Shown: positions 21,807 through 32,878 of the stretch, piece after piece
Numbering within the stretch: the first letter of the stretch is position 1
Layout of the letters: each line of letters starts with the position of its first letter
Assembly: GCF_963576675.1 (NCBI RefSeq)
Contig: NC_088917.1
Location: 17,946,001-18,010,000, forward strand
Length of the DNA: 64,000 bases
Direction: 5' to 3'
DNA from: Euphorbia lathyris
Taxonomy: Eukaryota > Streptophyta > Magnoliopsida > Malpighiales > Euphorbiaceae
Translations under genes and position numbers: made by a program
The notes under the pieces: generated by a model
Database searches by the model: none
Seen by the model: the letters and a program-made list of their open reading frames with translations, nothing else
What the model was told of the DNA's origin: nothing

Positions 21807-22652
21807 TTACGAAAAGTATTTCTTAAGCCTATCCAGGTTGGTAGGTTCGGAGAATTCCATGCCGTCCATTGTAGTTAACTTCACCGCTCCTTTGCTTAGT
21901 ATCTTCTTCACGACGAATGGCCCTTCCCAGTTAGGCCTAAACTTCCCCCTTGGGTCGGTGTGCGTCACACGGATCTGTTTCAGCACCAAATCTCCTTCTT
22001 TGATAGGGCTGGTCTTGACTTTTTTATTGAAAGCCCGAGCCATTCTTCTCTGGTATAACTGTACATGGTAAAGCGCTTCCATCCTTTTTTCATCAACTAG
22101 AGCCAACTGCTCACATCGCCTCTTCACCCATTCCGCCTCGGGAATTTCTGCCTCCACTGCGATTCTCAACGATCGCTTTTCGATCTCAATCGGCAAGACT
22201 GCTTCTGTTCCATACACCAAAGAGAATGGCGTTGCCCCAGTTGAGGTTCTAATTGTCGTGCGATAAGCCCACAACGCGAGTGGGAGGTGCTCATGCCAAT
22301 TCCGATGTGATTCCACCGTTTTTACGAGAATCCTCTTAAGGTTCTTATTAGCTGCTTCTACTGCTCCATTAGCTTGTGGACGGTACGGAGAAGATCTGTG
22401 ATGTTCAATGCCATATTCTCGGAAAAGATTCCTTACTTCCCCCTGAAACTGGACCCCGTTATCCGTAATCATGTGATGAGGCACTCCGAACCTGGTGATC
22501 AAGTGTTTTTCAATGAACTTTCTTATTTGCTTGGATCCCAGTTTGCTAAACGACTCTGCTTCTACCCACTTGGTGAAATAATCGATGGCGACAGCAATAA
22601 ACTTATGTCCATTTGAAGCGTTAGGTCTTACTTCGCCGATGATGTCAATGCC
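21807..22652 (-). pseudogene. Integrase core and C-terminus (after an amber stop)
   Basis: Continues the pol frame directly after the TAG at 22653-22655. The first part reads GIDIIGEVRPNASNGHKF and AIDYFTKWVEA (first catalytic Asp). ITDNGVQF carries the second Asp, and the Glu follows in PQANGAVEAANKN, making a DDE retroviral-type catalytic triad. The C-terminal part has the NWEGPFVVKKIL module typical of gypsy integrases, and there is no chromodomain. In this family a Trp normally sits where the TAG is (WPFAxWGID), so one G-to-A change explains the break. The enzyme would splice cDNA into host DNA in the nucleus; here it would be truncated unless the stop is read through. Confidence 0.85.
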
Positions 22653-25600
22653 CTAAGCAGCGAATGGCCAAATAGGTGCTAACACATGTAATTCCATGGC
22701 CGGAAGATGACTGCAATCGCCGTGGATTTGACAATCGTGGAATTTCTTCGCATACTCGTTACAATCTCTTTCCATGGTGAGCCAATAGAAGCCTTGCCTA
22801 ATAATTTTCTTAGCTAGTACTGCTCCCCCCATATGGGCTCCACAAATTCCTGAATGTACTGATTCCATTGCCTCGCGGACTTCTCCCGCATCCAAGCATC
22901 TTAGTTGTAATCCATCAATGTGCCTTTTGTAAAGCAAGTCGTTGTGGATGATGAACTGACGAGCTAGCCTTCTAATCACAGCTTGATCCCTAGGTTCTGA
23001 CTCTGCCGGATATGTCCCATCTTTCATGAAGTTCACGATATTGAAATACCACGGTTTTTCATCTGCCCCTAACAGCATTACGTCCTCGTAGCATGGTTTG
23101 TGAGATCTCCTCAATACCAATGGTTTCGAGGCAAGGTTCCGGGGGTTGTCCCAAACTGACACCAAAGTGGCCAAAGCATCCGCCGCCTGGTTCTGTGCTC
23201 GAGGAATATGATAGAAACGACATTCCTTGAATCTTTGTGCCAACCCTTCTAGCTGATCTAGATATGGACGTAGCCTTTCTTCCCTTACTTCCCAGTTTCC
23301 TTGTGCCTGTTCGATGATCAACTTTGAGTCACCCCAAATTTCGACGTACGATGCTCGTAGTGCCGCTAAAGACTCTAAACCATAAATGCACGCTTCATAT
23401 TCGGCCATATTATTGGTAAGAGGGAACGACAACTTCTTGGCCATCGGGATCCTTTCTCCCTCTGGTGAGATAAGTAGTACTCCAACTCCGGCTCCATTCG
23501 AATTAACTGCTCCGTCGAAGAACATTTTCCACGGTATGACTTCGATTGCGTTCAAGTGCTCATCGGGGAAATCATAACTTATCTCTTCTTCCTCTGCATT
23601 CAGGGGTTGGTTGGCCAGAAATTCTGCCACGGCCCTCCCTTTGATAACCTTCTTCGTCACATATTCAATGTCAAACTCGGATAAAAGCAACAACCATCTG
23701 GCTAACTTCCCCGTCAAGGATGGAGTTCGGTATAGATACTTCACGGGGTCCATCCGAGAAATAATGATCACTTTATACGATTGGAAATAGTGCCGCAGTT
23801 TCTTTGTCAACCACACCACTGCCACACATGTCTTTTCGATCATGTTGTACTTGAGCTCGTACTCCAGGAATTTCTTACTCAAATAATACACCGCGTGCTC
23901 CACACCGGTGTCTCCCTCTTGAGCCAACATTGCCCCAATAGATCGCTCCTCAATTGCTACGTAGAGGAGAAGCGGCTTTCCCAGTTTAGGCGGTCTCAGC
24001 ACTGGCGGGTTAGACAAATAGCTCCGGACGCTCTCCAAAGCTTGCTGACACTTATCATTCCAAATAGCGGGTTGGTCTTTCCTTAGCAACTTAAAGATTG
24101 GCTCGCAGATTGCGGTAAGTCTTGCTATGAACCGACTGATATACTGAACCTGCCCCAGAAACCCTCTCACTTCCTTCTCATTTCTCGGCGCCGGCATCTC
24201 TTGTATAGCCTTCACTTTATCAGGATCTACCTCGATTCCCTTATTTTCGATTACATAGCCTAAGATTTTCCCCGACAAAACGCCGAAAAAGCACTTCTTC
24301 GGGTTTAACCTTAGCTTGAATTCTGCAATTCGGGCTAAAAACTTCTCGAGCGCGGCAAAATTCCCTTCTCTTGTCTCTGATTTGACCATCATATCGTCCA
24401 CATAGACTTTTACCTCCTTGTGTATCATATCATGGAACAGTGCTGTGTCCATTCGCTGGTAAGTTGCCCCGGCATTTTTCAAACCAAACGGCATTACTCT
24501 GTAACAGTATGTCCCCCACTCAGTTGTGAACGAAGTTTTTGCTTTGTGCTTTTCGGCCATCTGAACTTGCATGTAGCCCATGAAACCATCCACATTCGTG
24601 TGTAAGACGCTTGACGCTGCATTGTCGATCAATACGTCGATATGAGGCAATGCGAACTCATCCTTGGGGCATGCCTTGTTAAGATCTCTGTAATCAACGC
24701 ACATCCTCACTTTGCCGTCCTTTTTTGCGATTGGCACCACATTTGCGACCCAAGGGGGATAGTCGATCACTTCGATGAATCCTGCTTCTAACTGCTTCTT
24801 CACCTCCTCTCTGATCTTATCTGCCCATTCTGGTCTCATACGTCGGAGCTTCTGCTTTACGGGCTTTGCTTCGGGGTAAGTTGGAATGCGGTGAGTTACG
24901 ATAGATTGATCAATTCCAGGCATGTCTTCGTATGTCCAAGCAAACACTATTTCGTATTTTTTAATTATTCTCTCAAATTCTTTCCTCTCTTCAATAGTTA
25001 ATTCTTGAGCAATTTGTATAAGTTTAGGATTTTCATCCGTACCAAGATTGAAAGTTGACATTTCTATTGTATTGATTTCAAATGTAGGCATGTTATATGA
25101 ATGAGAATGCATGGAATGATCATGATCAACATCAAGCAAGTAAGCAAAATCAGAATTCATTTCATTGATAGCATGGGTGATTACATCATCTGATTTAAAC
25201 AAAGCAGTAACACAATTTTCATCATCAGGGTTCTCGGGCTCCTCATGAACCTTGGAGGTACTGGGCTCGTCCACCGCTCCCGCAGTTGCTTCAATAGTGA
25301 TGACTTGCTCCTCGGCATTCAAATCCAGCATCATAATCTCCTCGATAAAGCAGCTCGCCTTTCCTTTGCCCCAGTCGGCAACATCATTGAAGATTTCGAA
25401 TCCTGGCAGAATCTTTCCTTCGGCGCTAACAGCCACTTCCGACTCATCATCAGACTCGTCCCAGATGTTGATCGGAACCCTCTGATTGATACCTTCCTCG
25501 TCGGAGGAACTTCCCCAAACGTCCACGACCATCAGATCCATTATGTGAGGGACATTCAGATTTATGTAGGAAGGGTCTGACGATCCATACCGAGCCCAAC

Positions 25601-27245
25601 CTATCAGTTCTTCATAGTCCTTGAGGAACACTCCATTCATTCTTCCAGCCACGAGTGGAATAGCACCTTTTCGGATGCGCATGAGTTGCTCCTGATCACT
25701 CAAGGTGACCCGACACGAGGCATACTTGAACCTCCATCTTCTAGCATAATCCATAAATGGTTCCTCGGGGAATTGCCTGATCCTTTCTAAATCTTCCAAC
25801 GACCCTGACCACGGGATATACCTCTCATATCTTGCCACAAAGGCACTCCTGAGCGATACCCAATGACCCATTTCCTCCTCTGATAGGCCTTGATGCCACA
25901 ATAAGGCTTCACCCATCAAGGTTTCCGGAAAATGTTCATGCAACTCACATTGCGGAAATCCGGCGTCATACATATGATTGCGGAATAACCTCGCGTGCTC
26001 CACAGGATCCTGGTATCCACCATACCTAGGCATTGCTAACACCGCATCAGGTGTTTGGTAAGACGGAGAATCAGGGGTTTGCTCTGCTAGCATCCATACT
26101 GTATACTCCTTGATAAATCTCTTCGTCATTGCTGCCCAATCGGTCTTGACATACATTGGCAACGACATGTACCACATTAACGGTTCACCCACCAACGAAT
26201 TGCAAAACAAGCTAGTGATCTCTTCCTCTTTAAAACCCAAGGGCGCCATAGCTGACAAGTAGAAGTGAAGGTGCTCCATTGGGTCCTTATTGCTGTTATA
26301 CTTGCTAACCCTAGGCAACGGACGCTTGATAGGTCCAATCTGCATTGCGAAGCGCTCCGCAGTCCTGTCCTCAACTCTCTGGTACTTTTCTAGAAACAAA
26401 TCCGACAACTGATCCCAATCATGCTTGTAAGAGCCTGGTAATGAATGGAACCATTCCAGGGGCTCGCCTACCAGTGAATGGTGGAACCACTGGGCAATTT
26501 CATCGACTCCGAAGGATTCAATAAACATGTCATGCATATATTCACGCAAGTGCACCTCGGGATTTCCTCCTCCACTAAACAGACCCAATTCCGGCACAAT
26601 AGTTCGAGACGACCCTTCTCCCGTCTCTTCGGTGCTATCCTCGTCATATGGTGCTCCACCATCCGATCCTTCTCCCATTGGTTCATCCTCTTGTTCTTCA
26701 CCAAGAAAGGACACATACAGACCATTTCCCACATTATTCTTTTCGTTGGAGTCCAACAACTCCTCTACATCTTCCTCAAAGGATTCCATCACTACAGTTT
26801 CTGTAAAACCAGCTCCGATCGCGCTCACCCTATGATTAGGCAATGGATTGCGCCTAACGGAAGGGTTCGCTGACGAAGGATCAGCTATCTTCTTCTCTTC
26901 GATTAAATCTTGGATTTCGTGTTTCAGCCTCTCACAATTCTCTATTGTATGCCCATAACTGCTATGGAATTCACAATACCCTCTAGCCTGTATCTGCGGA
27001 GTAGGTTGAGCTTTGTTATACGGGGTAAGGGCTTTCAACAATCCCTTTTTTAGTAGACGCTCAAAAACTTTTTCGTAGGTCTGATCGAACTTGGCGAACC
27101 GCCTCTTTTCAATAGCATTAAAATCAACCACTTTCACTGCTGTGGATTCCGTACTCGCACTAGGCCCTCCGGCACTATATCCAGACTTCGTCCACTTGGT
27201 ATAAGCTTTCTTTGGCTCCCCATCCCCTTCACAGTCAAGGCACAA
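22653..27245 (-). CDS. Pol polyprotein with three extra Gag-like modules, RT and two RNases H
   Basis: A 1530-residue frame. Order: zinc knuckle C-x2-H-x4-H-x4-C at 91-104; three capsid-like modules at 228-288, 321-381 and 413-473; acidic linker 475-740; reverse transcriptase about 815-1000 with KDGKVRMCVDYRDL, D886 and YVDD at 948-951; gypsy-type RNase H about 1085-1210; a second, archaeal-like RNase H 1238-1362 (FFDGA, AEYEA, GDSKLI, ADALA); integrase zinc-binding region about 1455-1511. The second RNase H is a Tat-clade marker. No DTG/DSG or DGGS protease motif is seen between the zinc knuckle and RT. In the integrase zinc finger a Cys expected before HDCQIH is Phe1502. The frame is offset from the upstream gag frame by a small indel near 27240. 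The listed start is only the first codon of the open frame. Confidence 0.85.
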   Translation of the reverse strand: MCLDCEGDGEPKKAYTKWTKSGYSAGGPSASTESTAVKVVDFNAIEKRRFAKFDQTYEKVFERLLKKGLLKALTPYNKAQPTPQIQARGYCEFHSSYGHTIENCERLKHEIQDLIEEKKIADPSSANPSVRRNPLPNHRVSAIGAGFTETVVMESFEEDVEELLDSNEKNNVGNGLYVSFLGEEQEDEPMGEGSDGGAPYDEDSTEETGEGSSRTIVPELGLFSGGGNPEVHLREYMHDMFIESFGVDEIAQWFHHSLVGEPLEWFHSLPGSYKHDWDQLSDLFLEKYQRVEDRTAERFAMQIGPIKRPLPRVSKYNSNKDPMEHLHFYLSAMAPLGFKEEEITSLFCNSLVGEPLMWYMSLPMYVKTDWAAMTKRFIKEYTVWMLAEQTPDSPSYQTPDAVLAMPRYGGYQDPVEHARLFRNHMYDAGFPQCELHEHFPETLMGEALLWHQGLSEEEMGHWVSLRSAFVARYERYIPWSGSLEDLERIRQFPEEPFMDYARRWRFKYASCRVTLSDQEQLMRIRKGAIPLVAGRMNGVFLKDYEELIGWARYGSSDPSYINLNVPHIMDLMVVDVWGSSSDEEGINQRVPINIWDESDDESEVAVSAEGKILPGFEIFNDVADWGKGKASCFIEEIMMLDLNAEEQVITIEATAGAVDEPSTSKVHEEPENPDDENCVTALFKSDDVITHAINEMNSDFAYLLDVDHDHSMHSHSYNMPTFEINTIEMSTFNLGTDENPKLIQIAQELTIEERKEFERIIKKYEIVFAWTYEDMPGIDQSIVTHRIPTYPEAKPVKQKLRRMRPEWADKIREEVKKQLEAGFIEVIDYPPWVANVVPIAKKDGKVRMCVDYRDLNKACPKDEFALPHIDVLIDNAASSVLHTNVDGFMGYMQVQMAEKHKAKTSFTTEWGTYCYRVMPFGLKNAGATYQRMDTALFHDMIHKEVKVYVDDMMVKSETREGNFAALEKFLARIAEFKLRLNPKKCFFGVLSGKILGYVIENKGIEVDPDKVKAIQEMPAPRNEKEVRGFLGQVQYISRFIARLTAICEPIFKLLRKDQPAIWNDKCQQALESVRSYLSNPPVLRPPKLGKPLLLYVAIEERSIGAMLAQEGDTGVEHAVYYLSKKFLEYELKYNMIEKTCVAVVWLTKKLRHYFQSYKVIIISRMDPVKYLYRTPSLTGKLARWLLLLSEFDIEYVTKKVIKGRAVAEFLANQPLNAEEEEISYDFPDEHLNAIEVIPWKMFFDGAVNSNGAGVGVLLISPEGERIPMAKKLSFPLTNNMAEYEACIYGLESLAALRASYVEIWGDSKLIIEQAQGNWEVREERLRPYLDQLEGLAQRFKECRFYHIPRAQNQAADALATLVSVWDNPRNLASKPLVLRRSHKPCYEDVMLLGADEKPWYFNIVNFMKDGTYPAESEPRDQAVIRRLARQFIIHNDLLYKRHIDGLQLRCLDAGEVREAMESVHSGICGAHMGGAVLAKKIIRQGFYWLTMERDCNEYAKKFHDCQIHGDCSHLPAMELHVLAPIWPFAA
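25713..26564 (-). other. Triplicated capsid-like (retrotrans_gag-like) modules
   Basis: Three consecutive modules within pol at 26564-26382, 26285-26103 and 26009-25827, the last extended to 25713 by FMDYARRWRFKYASC. Each begins with (D/N)Px(E)H and a Tyr or Phe. Each has LVGEPLxW or LMGEALLW, then LP or LS, then DW or HW, and ends at a conserved Tyr. The module in the upstream gag frame has the same skeleton (DPTAHMNQY, LEGAALTWFHALP, RDWKEL, FIAQY). The start-to-start spacing is 93 and 92 residues. Divergence among the modules shows an old arrangement, not a recent slip. Confidence 0.8.
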
Positions 27246-27415
27246 CTATACATCTGATTGAAATCAGTAAATGGCATATATCGCAACTCATTCTTGATAT
27301 ACGGCAACGTGTTGCCAACCACCATTCGGATCTGATCCTGCTCGAGCGGCTTTTGTTTCATCACTGCGGCCTTAGCCCTCCATCTTTTCACAAAATCGGA
27401 AAAGGATTCCCCAGC
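27246..27415 (-). pseudogene. Gag continuation after an amber stop, up to a frameshift
   Basis: In frame with the upstream gag frame past the TAG at 27416-27418. It reads AGESFSDFVKRWRAKAAVM, the conserved C-terminal part of the Gag capsid domain, then PYIKNELRYM. Near 27240 the frame is lost and the sense continues in the pol frame (DCEGDGEPKKAYTKW), so a 1- or 2-base indel separates gag from the zinc knuckle. Confidence 0.75.
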
Positions 27416-28195
27416 CTATTGCTTAGTGCTCTCTAACTCTTTCAAAGTGACCTCAAGCATGGTGTTAAAGCTATACTGAGCGATGAATGACTTCGCTAAT
27501 TCCTTCCAATCCCTCTTTGTCACCATCGGCAATGCATGGAACCATGTGAGGGCAGCCCCCTCTAGGTAGGTGTTAAACAGTCCCAAGACTTGATCCTCAG
27601 TCAGGATCGTGTGCTTCATTACAGCGACATACTGATTCATGTGAGCGGTGGGATCTCCCGTTCCATCGAACTTTTTCATGTCAGGGAGCCAGAATTTCAA
27701 AGGCAAAGCTGTTGCCGACAAACAATTCTTCAAGTTATAGAAGTCCTGACTTCCGGAACTTCCTCCACGCAAGTCCTGCACTTCCTGTGTGATGTGTTGC
27801 TTCCACTCCTCTTCCTTAGCTTTCTCTTTCTCTAACTGTTTTCGGATATAATCCTGATAATCCTCCTCATTCCCAAAGCGAGGGCCATCGTTCACCTCAT
27901 TCTCAGCACGCTTACTACCACTCTTGTTGTCCTTCAGTGCTAACTCAGCTAACTGGGCCAAGATTGCGGCCAGCTGATCATTGATATTGTTCACAGAATT
28001 TTCCAATTCAGCCACTTTCTCGTCGGTCGCAGACATATTGACGGAAGACTGAGTATACCCGGATGAAGATGATTCAGAAGCCACAACTACTGATTCGGAA
28101 CTGTCTACTCGTAGCTGATCAAACTGTCTGACAAGCCGATTACTCTCGCGAAACCACAACCGCTTAATGATGACGTCTGCACGAACGGTATCCAT
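27416..28195 (-). pseudogene. Gag N-terminal part (259 residues)
   Basis: Residues 58-92 form a likely coiled coil (KVAELENSVNNINDQLAAIL) and 105-140 a charged helix. From about 166 the capsid-like domain begins (PLKFWLPDMKKFDGTGDPT, LEGAALTWFHALP, RDWKELAKSF) and is cut by a TAG at 27416-27418 within the domain. Gag would assemble the cytoplasmic particle that packages the RNA. The stop falls after STKQ where related proteins read on, so mutation is likelier than programmed suppression. The ATG at 28195 is the first in the open frame; there is no separate extra ORF upstream of it as in Ogre. Confidence 0.8.
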
Positions 28196-30115
28196 TAGTA
28201 TGTATGCATGATTGTATATGCATGATTCGTGGTGTGTGCGTTTATTTATTTACAATTATAAGATAAGAAAAACAAACGTTAGTTCTATTTACACGTATCA
28301 CAACATCTCTCTTCCACCCTTATTCCTCCACACACTCGTCGGTCCAGGTCTCTTTCCTAGGATTTTGGTTTTTGGCTCACATTGCGGTCCAGGGAACGCG
28401 TGATGCCGTCGATTATTGCGGGAAATTAAATCATCCATCAGACAATACAGTTTGTTTTTGACGTATCAACGTTCAGTGACTAAGAAATCGACCAAGTTGG
28501 ATTGTCCTTTCAGAATAACTGGTCTTTTGTCCTTTTGCGAGACGCATTAGTTCGGGTTTTGACTCCCTTTGAGCGCATCTCAGTTTTTAGATGGGGTACG
28601 AGTTATTCTTCTAGTCCAATCGTTCGTTATTGTCAATGACTCGTTCCCTTTTGTTCGTGCGGGTTTGCGTCTCGATTTTTGGATTACAACGGGATCTTTT
28701 GGATCTATCGAGAGACATAACCACGTGTTTATTTAGTGATGGAATCACTTTTGGATTTTATTTTAGGGAATGGACTCATCGCGTAACGCGTTTGTTCTTA
28801 GCATCGAGGATCCGTTTGCTCATTTTAGCTACGTGAAAAGACGGCGAGTCTTATTTTGAGCGCACGGTAACCTTTCGGCTAGCAACAGTTCGTTGTTCTT
28901 CCCAATTCACGGGATATATCATCTTAGTGTGGTTATAGAAAATCAACATTTCGCTGAATCGCATGCCTATTCAAAGCGAGTATATCACCGTTCTCTTTCC
29001 TTTAGGCACGAATTAAACAAACACGTACATCGGGCCATATTTCTTGCAGTTTTGGTAACGGTCGAAATGATCGAGTCGTTAGTCAAAACCCGCAGTCTCG
29101 TCCATATGGCGCAATTATATGGTTTGGCTTAATTCGGCTTCGAGATTTTAAACGGGGTATACACTCGTTCGAGGCATGCATTCAACGGCATTGGTTTATT
29201 TTCTTTAACTACGCTTGGGATTGACATATATCATAAATTCGGGATGATTTTGTTTGTTTAGTTCATTTTTCGCTTTTCTTTTCTTAGTCACTTCTACGGA
29301 CACGTCCATTTCTCTTAAGAACGACACGGGGCATAACGTAAAAGCTCGTCTTTTATTCGGAAGGGACGGGCTACTTGTGCGAAACTTTTCACGTTACGAC
29401 AGGGTCGTTCGAAACAGAAATGTTCTTCGTTTTTGTTTCGTTATGATCTCGTTTTATCCCAATTTATTTAAAGAATGTGAATAACGGCTACTGTTAATAT
29501 AGTCTTTTGAATCGAAGTATAACTATCCTCAACACCAAACCGATTCATACTAATACGTGCTTACGTCGTAACGCATTTTCTGAACATGTGCCTTCGTCGG
29601 GACACAGAAAGGGACAAGGCGGGCCGCACATGTTCATTCATACGAGATGACTAAGTCGTCTTTAGTTTAAATCGTTTCGATGTTTTAGGGTAATTAGTAT
29701 GTCGACTCAAAAGTATATATTAACGCATCATTTCATTTTCTTTACATACTTTAGGATTTAGACACGTATCATGGCGATTTGAAAACACGAACTGATTCAT
29801 TTATCACGCCAAAAATAGTAACGGGTAATCCTATGGCAACTTCTAAGGCTACTATATGCTGACACGGCTGAGCGCGGGACCTCACAGGACCGCACAGATT
29901 TGCCCCTAACGAATGGATGGGGACCCTCTGGCGCCTTACTGTAAGGGGGAACTTACGCTAGCCTCTTTCGAGCGACGAATGGACTCTCGCTAGAGGTTTC
30001 GCGGAAATTACCCAAAGGGTTTGCAATAATGCACATGAATGCATACAAAAAGAAGTAAAACGATCCGTCCCCGTTAAGGGCTTAATACACGCCTTCCGGA
30101 ATCAAATTTCTCACT
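28196..30115. other. Retrotransposon leader, no ORF on the sense strand
   Basis: About 1.9 kb between the primer binding site and gag. No minus-strand frame of useful length is seen. Plus-strand frames of 63-79 codons (for example 28630-28836) lack recognisable features. Long leaders before gag are usual for Tat-clade elements; many contain a packaging signal or an extra ORF, neither of which is recognisable here. Confidence 0.6.
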
Positions 30116-30133
30116 TCCCCAGCAGAGTCGCCA
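30116..30133 (-). other. Primer binding site
   Basis: On the minus strand TGGCGACTCTGCTGGGGA starts two bases after the 5' LTR end (CTAACA). The TGG start and the position fit complementarity to a tRNA 3' end used to prime reverse transcription. Which tRNA it is should be confirmed by alignment. Confidence 0.8.
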
Positions 30134-30135
30134 CT

Positions 30136-32878
30136 TGTTAGACGAGGTACCGCGGCCTAATCTCCCGGGCGGACCGGGGGGTGGACAACCTCATGGCGAC
30201 GTAAGCGGTGATTGGCGCCGAAAGCAACCAATCATGGAATCAAGCTGCTCGGCAGGACCGAAGCTCGGAGATATGGAAGAGTCGCCACCCACGAATGGGA
30301 AAATGAACACCGATCCCTTGCGGGAGACCGGTGTGGGTTCGGGAAACTTAGGTACGAGCCGAGAAGGCTAGCTCCTTTCCGAAGAAAGGCTACTAGGCAC
30401 CCCGACATCGCCCGGTTATGAACCACCGGCCTCCTACTCAGCATGTTAGGCGATAATGGACTAATCGTATACTTCTTTAAGTTTAAAATTCATTTGAAAC
30501 CCTTTTCTTTCTCTTTTTTTGAAACCGTTTTGAGCATCTATTATTGTAAAGCCACATTAGTAAAGAATCACCCATTTATGTTATACATACACAGAGAGGG
30601 GGGAAGAAAGAAGTGATTTATTTACAACCGTATTTAAAAGTCATGTCGTGTGTTTATTCTACACTAACTTGTTCCCCCAAAACGAGTTTATTTACATGGT
30701 TCGCACCTTAATCGTCGTTGGAACGATTTAAGTGTGTTTTAAAACCCCGTTTGATGAAGTTTACCCGAATCGCCGTTGGAACGACTCGAGTGTTTGAAAA
30801 CATTGAGATAAAAAACCTTTGATAAGAAAACGTGGTTAAACATACAAGTCAATTTTATTTTGTACAAATCATTTAAGAAAACGATTCAAAACTCTATTAT
30901 TCACAAAGAAAACGATTTTAATTATAATGTTCGCTTAATCCGCCGTTGGAACGGACTAAGGTTTTAAGACGTGGTGTTTTGAGAAATGATTTGCAATGTC
31001 AAGAAAACTCTATTTATTTACATTAAGAATCTCTAAAAAAACTTTAGTTTAAATAATTATATTGAAAGCTCTCTTTTGTGATTTATTTTCCCCCTCTTTC
31101 CTTAATGGATTCTCTACTTATTATAATTACAATAATAAACATATTTGAACCAAAATTCACTCCCAAATAAAGCCCATTTGACACATGGACCCATGAATGG
31201 GCCAAAAGAATAAAGAAAATAATTTAGACATATATATATATATACATTTAAATCAAAAAAGAAGATATGAAAATAAGAGTTAACACAAAAGAAACTATAT
31301 GTATATGAAAATAATAGGTACAACACATTTATACAAAAAAAAAATGTGAAAACAATAAGTAAATCTTATGAATAAGAAAATAACATTTACCCAAAAATAA
31401 TTTCATTCAATAATCAACAAAATAACCCAAATATCCCAACACTATATATATATATATATACATAACTAATATAGTTTTAAATACCAAAAAATAACATATA
31501 CTAATATCTATCAATTATTTCTCAAAATATCAAATAACTATCATTTAAAACATAGCCTAAATTAATAAAAAGGAAATACATATACATAATTATACTTATA
31601 TTTAGAAAATAGTATAAAAAATGGTATACAAATATTATCAAATAATTATATATGCTAAAGGTCCAAAATAATTTGAAAAACATATATTACCTAATTATAC
31701 ATATATATATTAAAGATTAAAAGCTTAAAAGTTAGGAAAAAGGGACTGAAATGGCATTTTTTACGTTTTGGCAGATTTACCGACGGAAAATCCGTCGGTA
31801 AACAGCATTTAGTGACAGAATAGGTAAATTACAGCAGCACTCCTAAATGTTTCCAGATTTATTCAAAAGCTTTAAATTAAATCTAATTCAATCGTTTTGG
31901 ATTTCCGAACTACCAAAGATGGATCACAGTCGAAAACGGAAGTTCCTAAAACGATGTTTTTATTTTAAAACATTATTTGAAAATTTCTTTTTAAATTAAA
32001 AATTTATAATTACAACGTTTTGATACCCGAACTACCTTTTTATCGGATCACGGTTCGTATTGGGATATCAAAACGAGGTTTTTTATTTTAACACAAAACC
32101 GAATTTTATTCAACACGAAACGAAAATTAAATAAATACGCTAATTAAATAAAACGTGACAAAATAAATGAATAACTAAATAAATAAAAACTATAACATAA
32201 AAATAAATAGAAGAAGAAGATAAGTAAAATAAAATAAAGAGAGTCTAGTCCTCGGATAATACCTTAAATTCGGTATCTGACAGTCGAAGCCGATTGATTC
32301 CACGAACCACGATCTTCCATTTTTTTATATTTTTTTAGTAAAAATTGAACTTTAGGAAATTTGGAATTTTTGAGAAAAAAAAATATTTTTCTCAAAAAAA
32401 ATCACTCTCTCTCTCTAAAAATGTTTAGAGTGAGAAAGCTCTCTCCAAAAATCCCCCTCCTCCTCTTTTGCATGGGGATCCGTGCCTTTTATAGGCAAAC
32501 GGGTCCCCGGACCAATGGGCGTCGCCCATTGGGGTTGGGCGATCGCCCAACGGCGTTGGGCGAGCGCCCAACCTTCGTCGGGCGTTCGCCCGACGTGGTT
32601 GGGCGCCCGCCCGACGACCCTCGGGGCGTGCCTCGCACCGGGCGCGTGCGCTCAGCGGCCCACGAGAGCGCGCACCGTGCCACCGGACCCGGGCATTGCT
32701 CGGACGTCGAGAGCGTGCCACTCGCGGTGCGTCCGACGGACACCGAGCGCACGTCCCGTGCCGCCGATTTTCCTTCGCTTATTATTCTTTATATATTTTT
32801 TCAAAACTTCCGGAATCAATCGCTTCAACCGTCTTGTTTTCAGGTTTTCGTCACAGGTCCTCCGACTCGGTGTCTACA
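30136..32878 (-). repeat. 5' LTR of the Tat element (2743 bp)
   Basis: Colinear with 16667-19605 and flanked outside by ACAGC. It is about 196 bp shorter, nearly all because of fewer palindromes and a shorter GC-rich block at 32514-32636. The TATA-like CTATAAAAGG is the complement of 32487-32494, so the transcript is expected to start near 32455, leaving over 2 kb of transcribed LTR. The palindrome TTTACCGACGGA...TCCGTCGGTAAA recurs at about 31776-31802. Confidence 0.9.
32487..32494 (-). promoter_or_regulatory. TATA box of the 5' LTR with upstream palindrome array
   Basis: The plus strand GCCTTTTATAGGC reads CTATAAAAGGC on the minus strand. Immediately upstream, at 32514-32616, lie about five GC-rich palindromes (TTGGGCGATCGCCCAA type). 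The spacing between TATA box and first palindrome is about 20 bp in both LTRs. Confidence 0.65.

Larger units (their letters stand above)
16667..32878 (-). mobile_element. 16.2-kb Ty3/gypsy retrotransposon, Tat lineage
   Basis: A complete element in minus orientation flanked by the 5-bp TSD ACAGC (16662-16666 and 32879-32883). In its own 5' to 3' order it has: 5' LTR 32878-30136, primer binding site, long leader, gag, pol (RT, RNase H, extra RNase H, integrase), a 2.2-kb 3' region with an antisense gene and a minisatellite, polypurine tract, and 3' LTR 19605-16667. The second RNase H after the usual one, the very long LTRs, the long 3' region and the antisense extra gene are hallmarks of the Tat clade (Ogre/Retand/TatLat relatives). 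The two LTRs are nearly identical outside one GC-rich block, so insertion was recent. It is disabled by stops in gag and integrase and by a frameshift. Confidence 0.9.

Noticed and set aside
22650..22656. Programmed readthrough of the integrase TAG
   Set aside because: A single G-to-A change from the expected Trp codon explains it, and the insertion is recent enough for the downstream frame to remain open. Kept only as a testable alternative.
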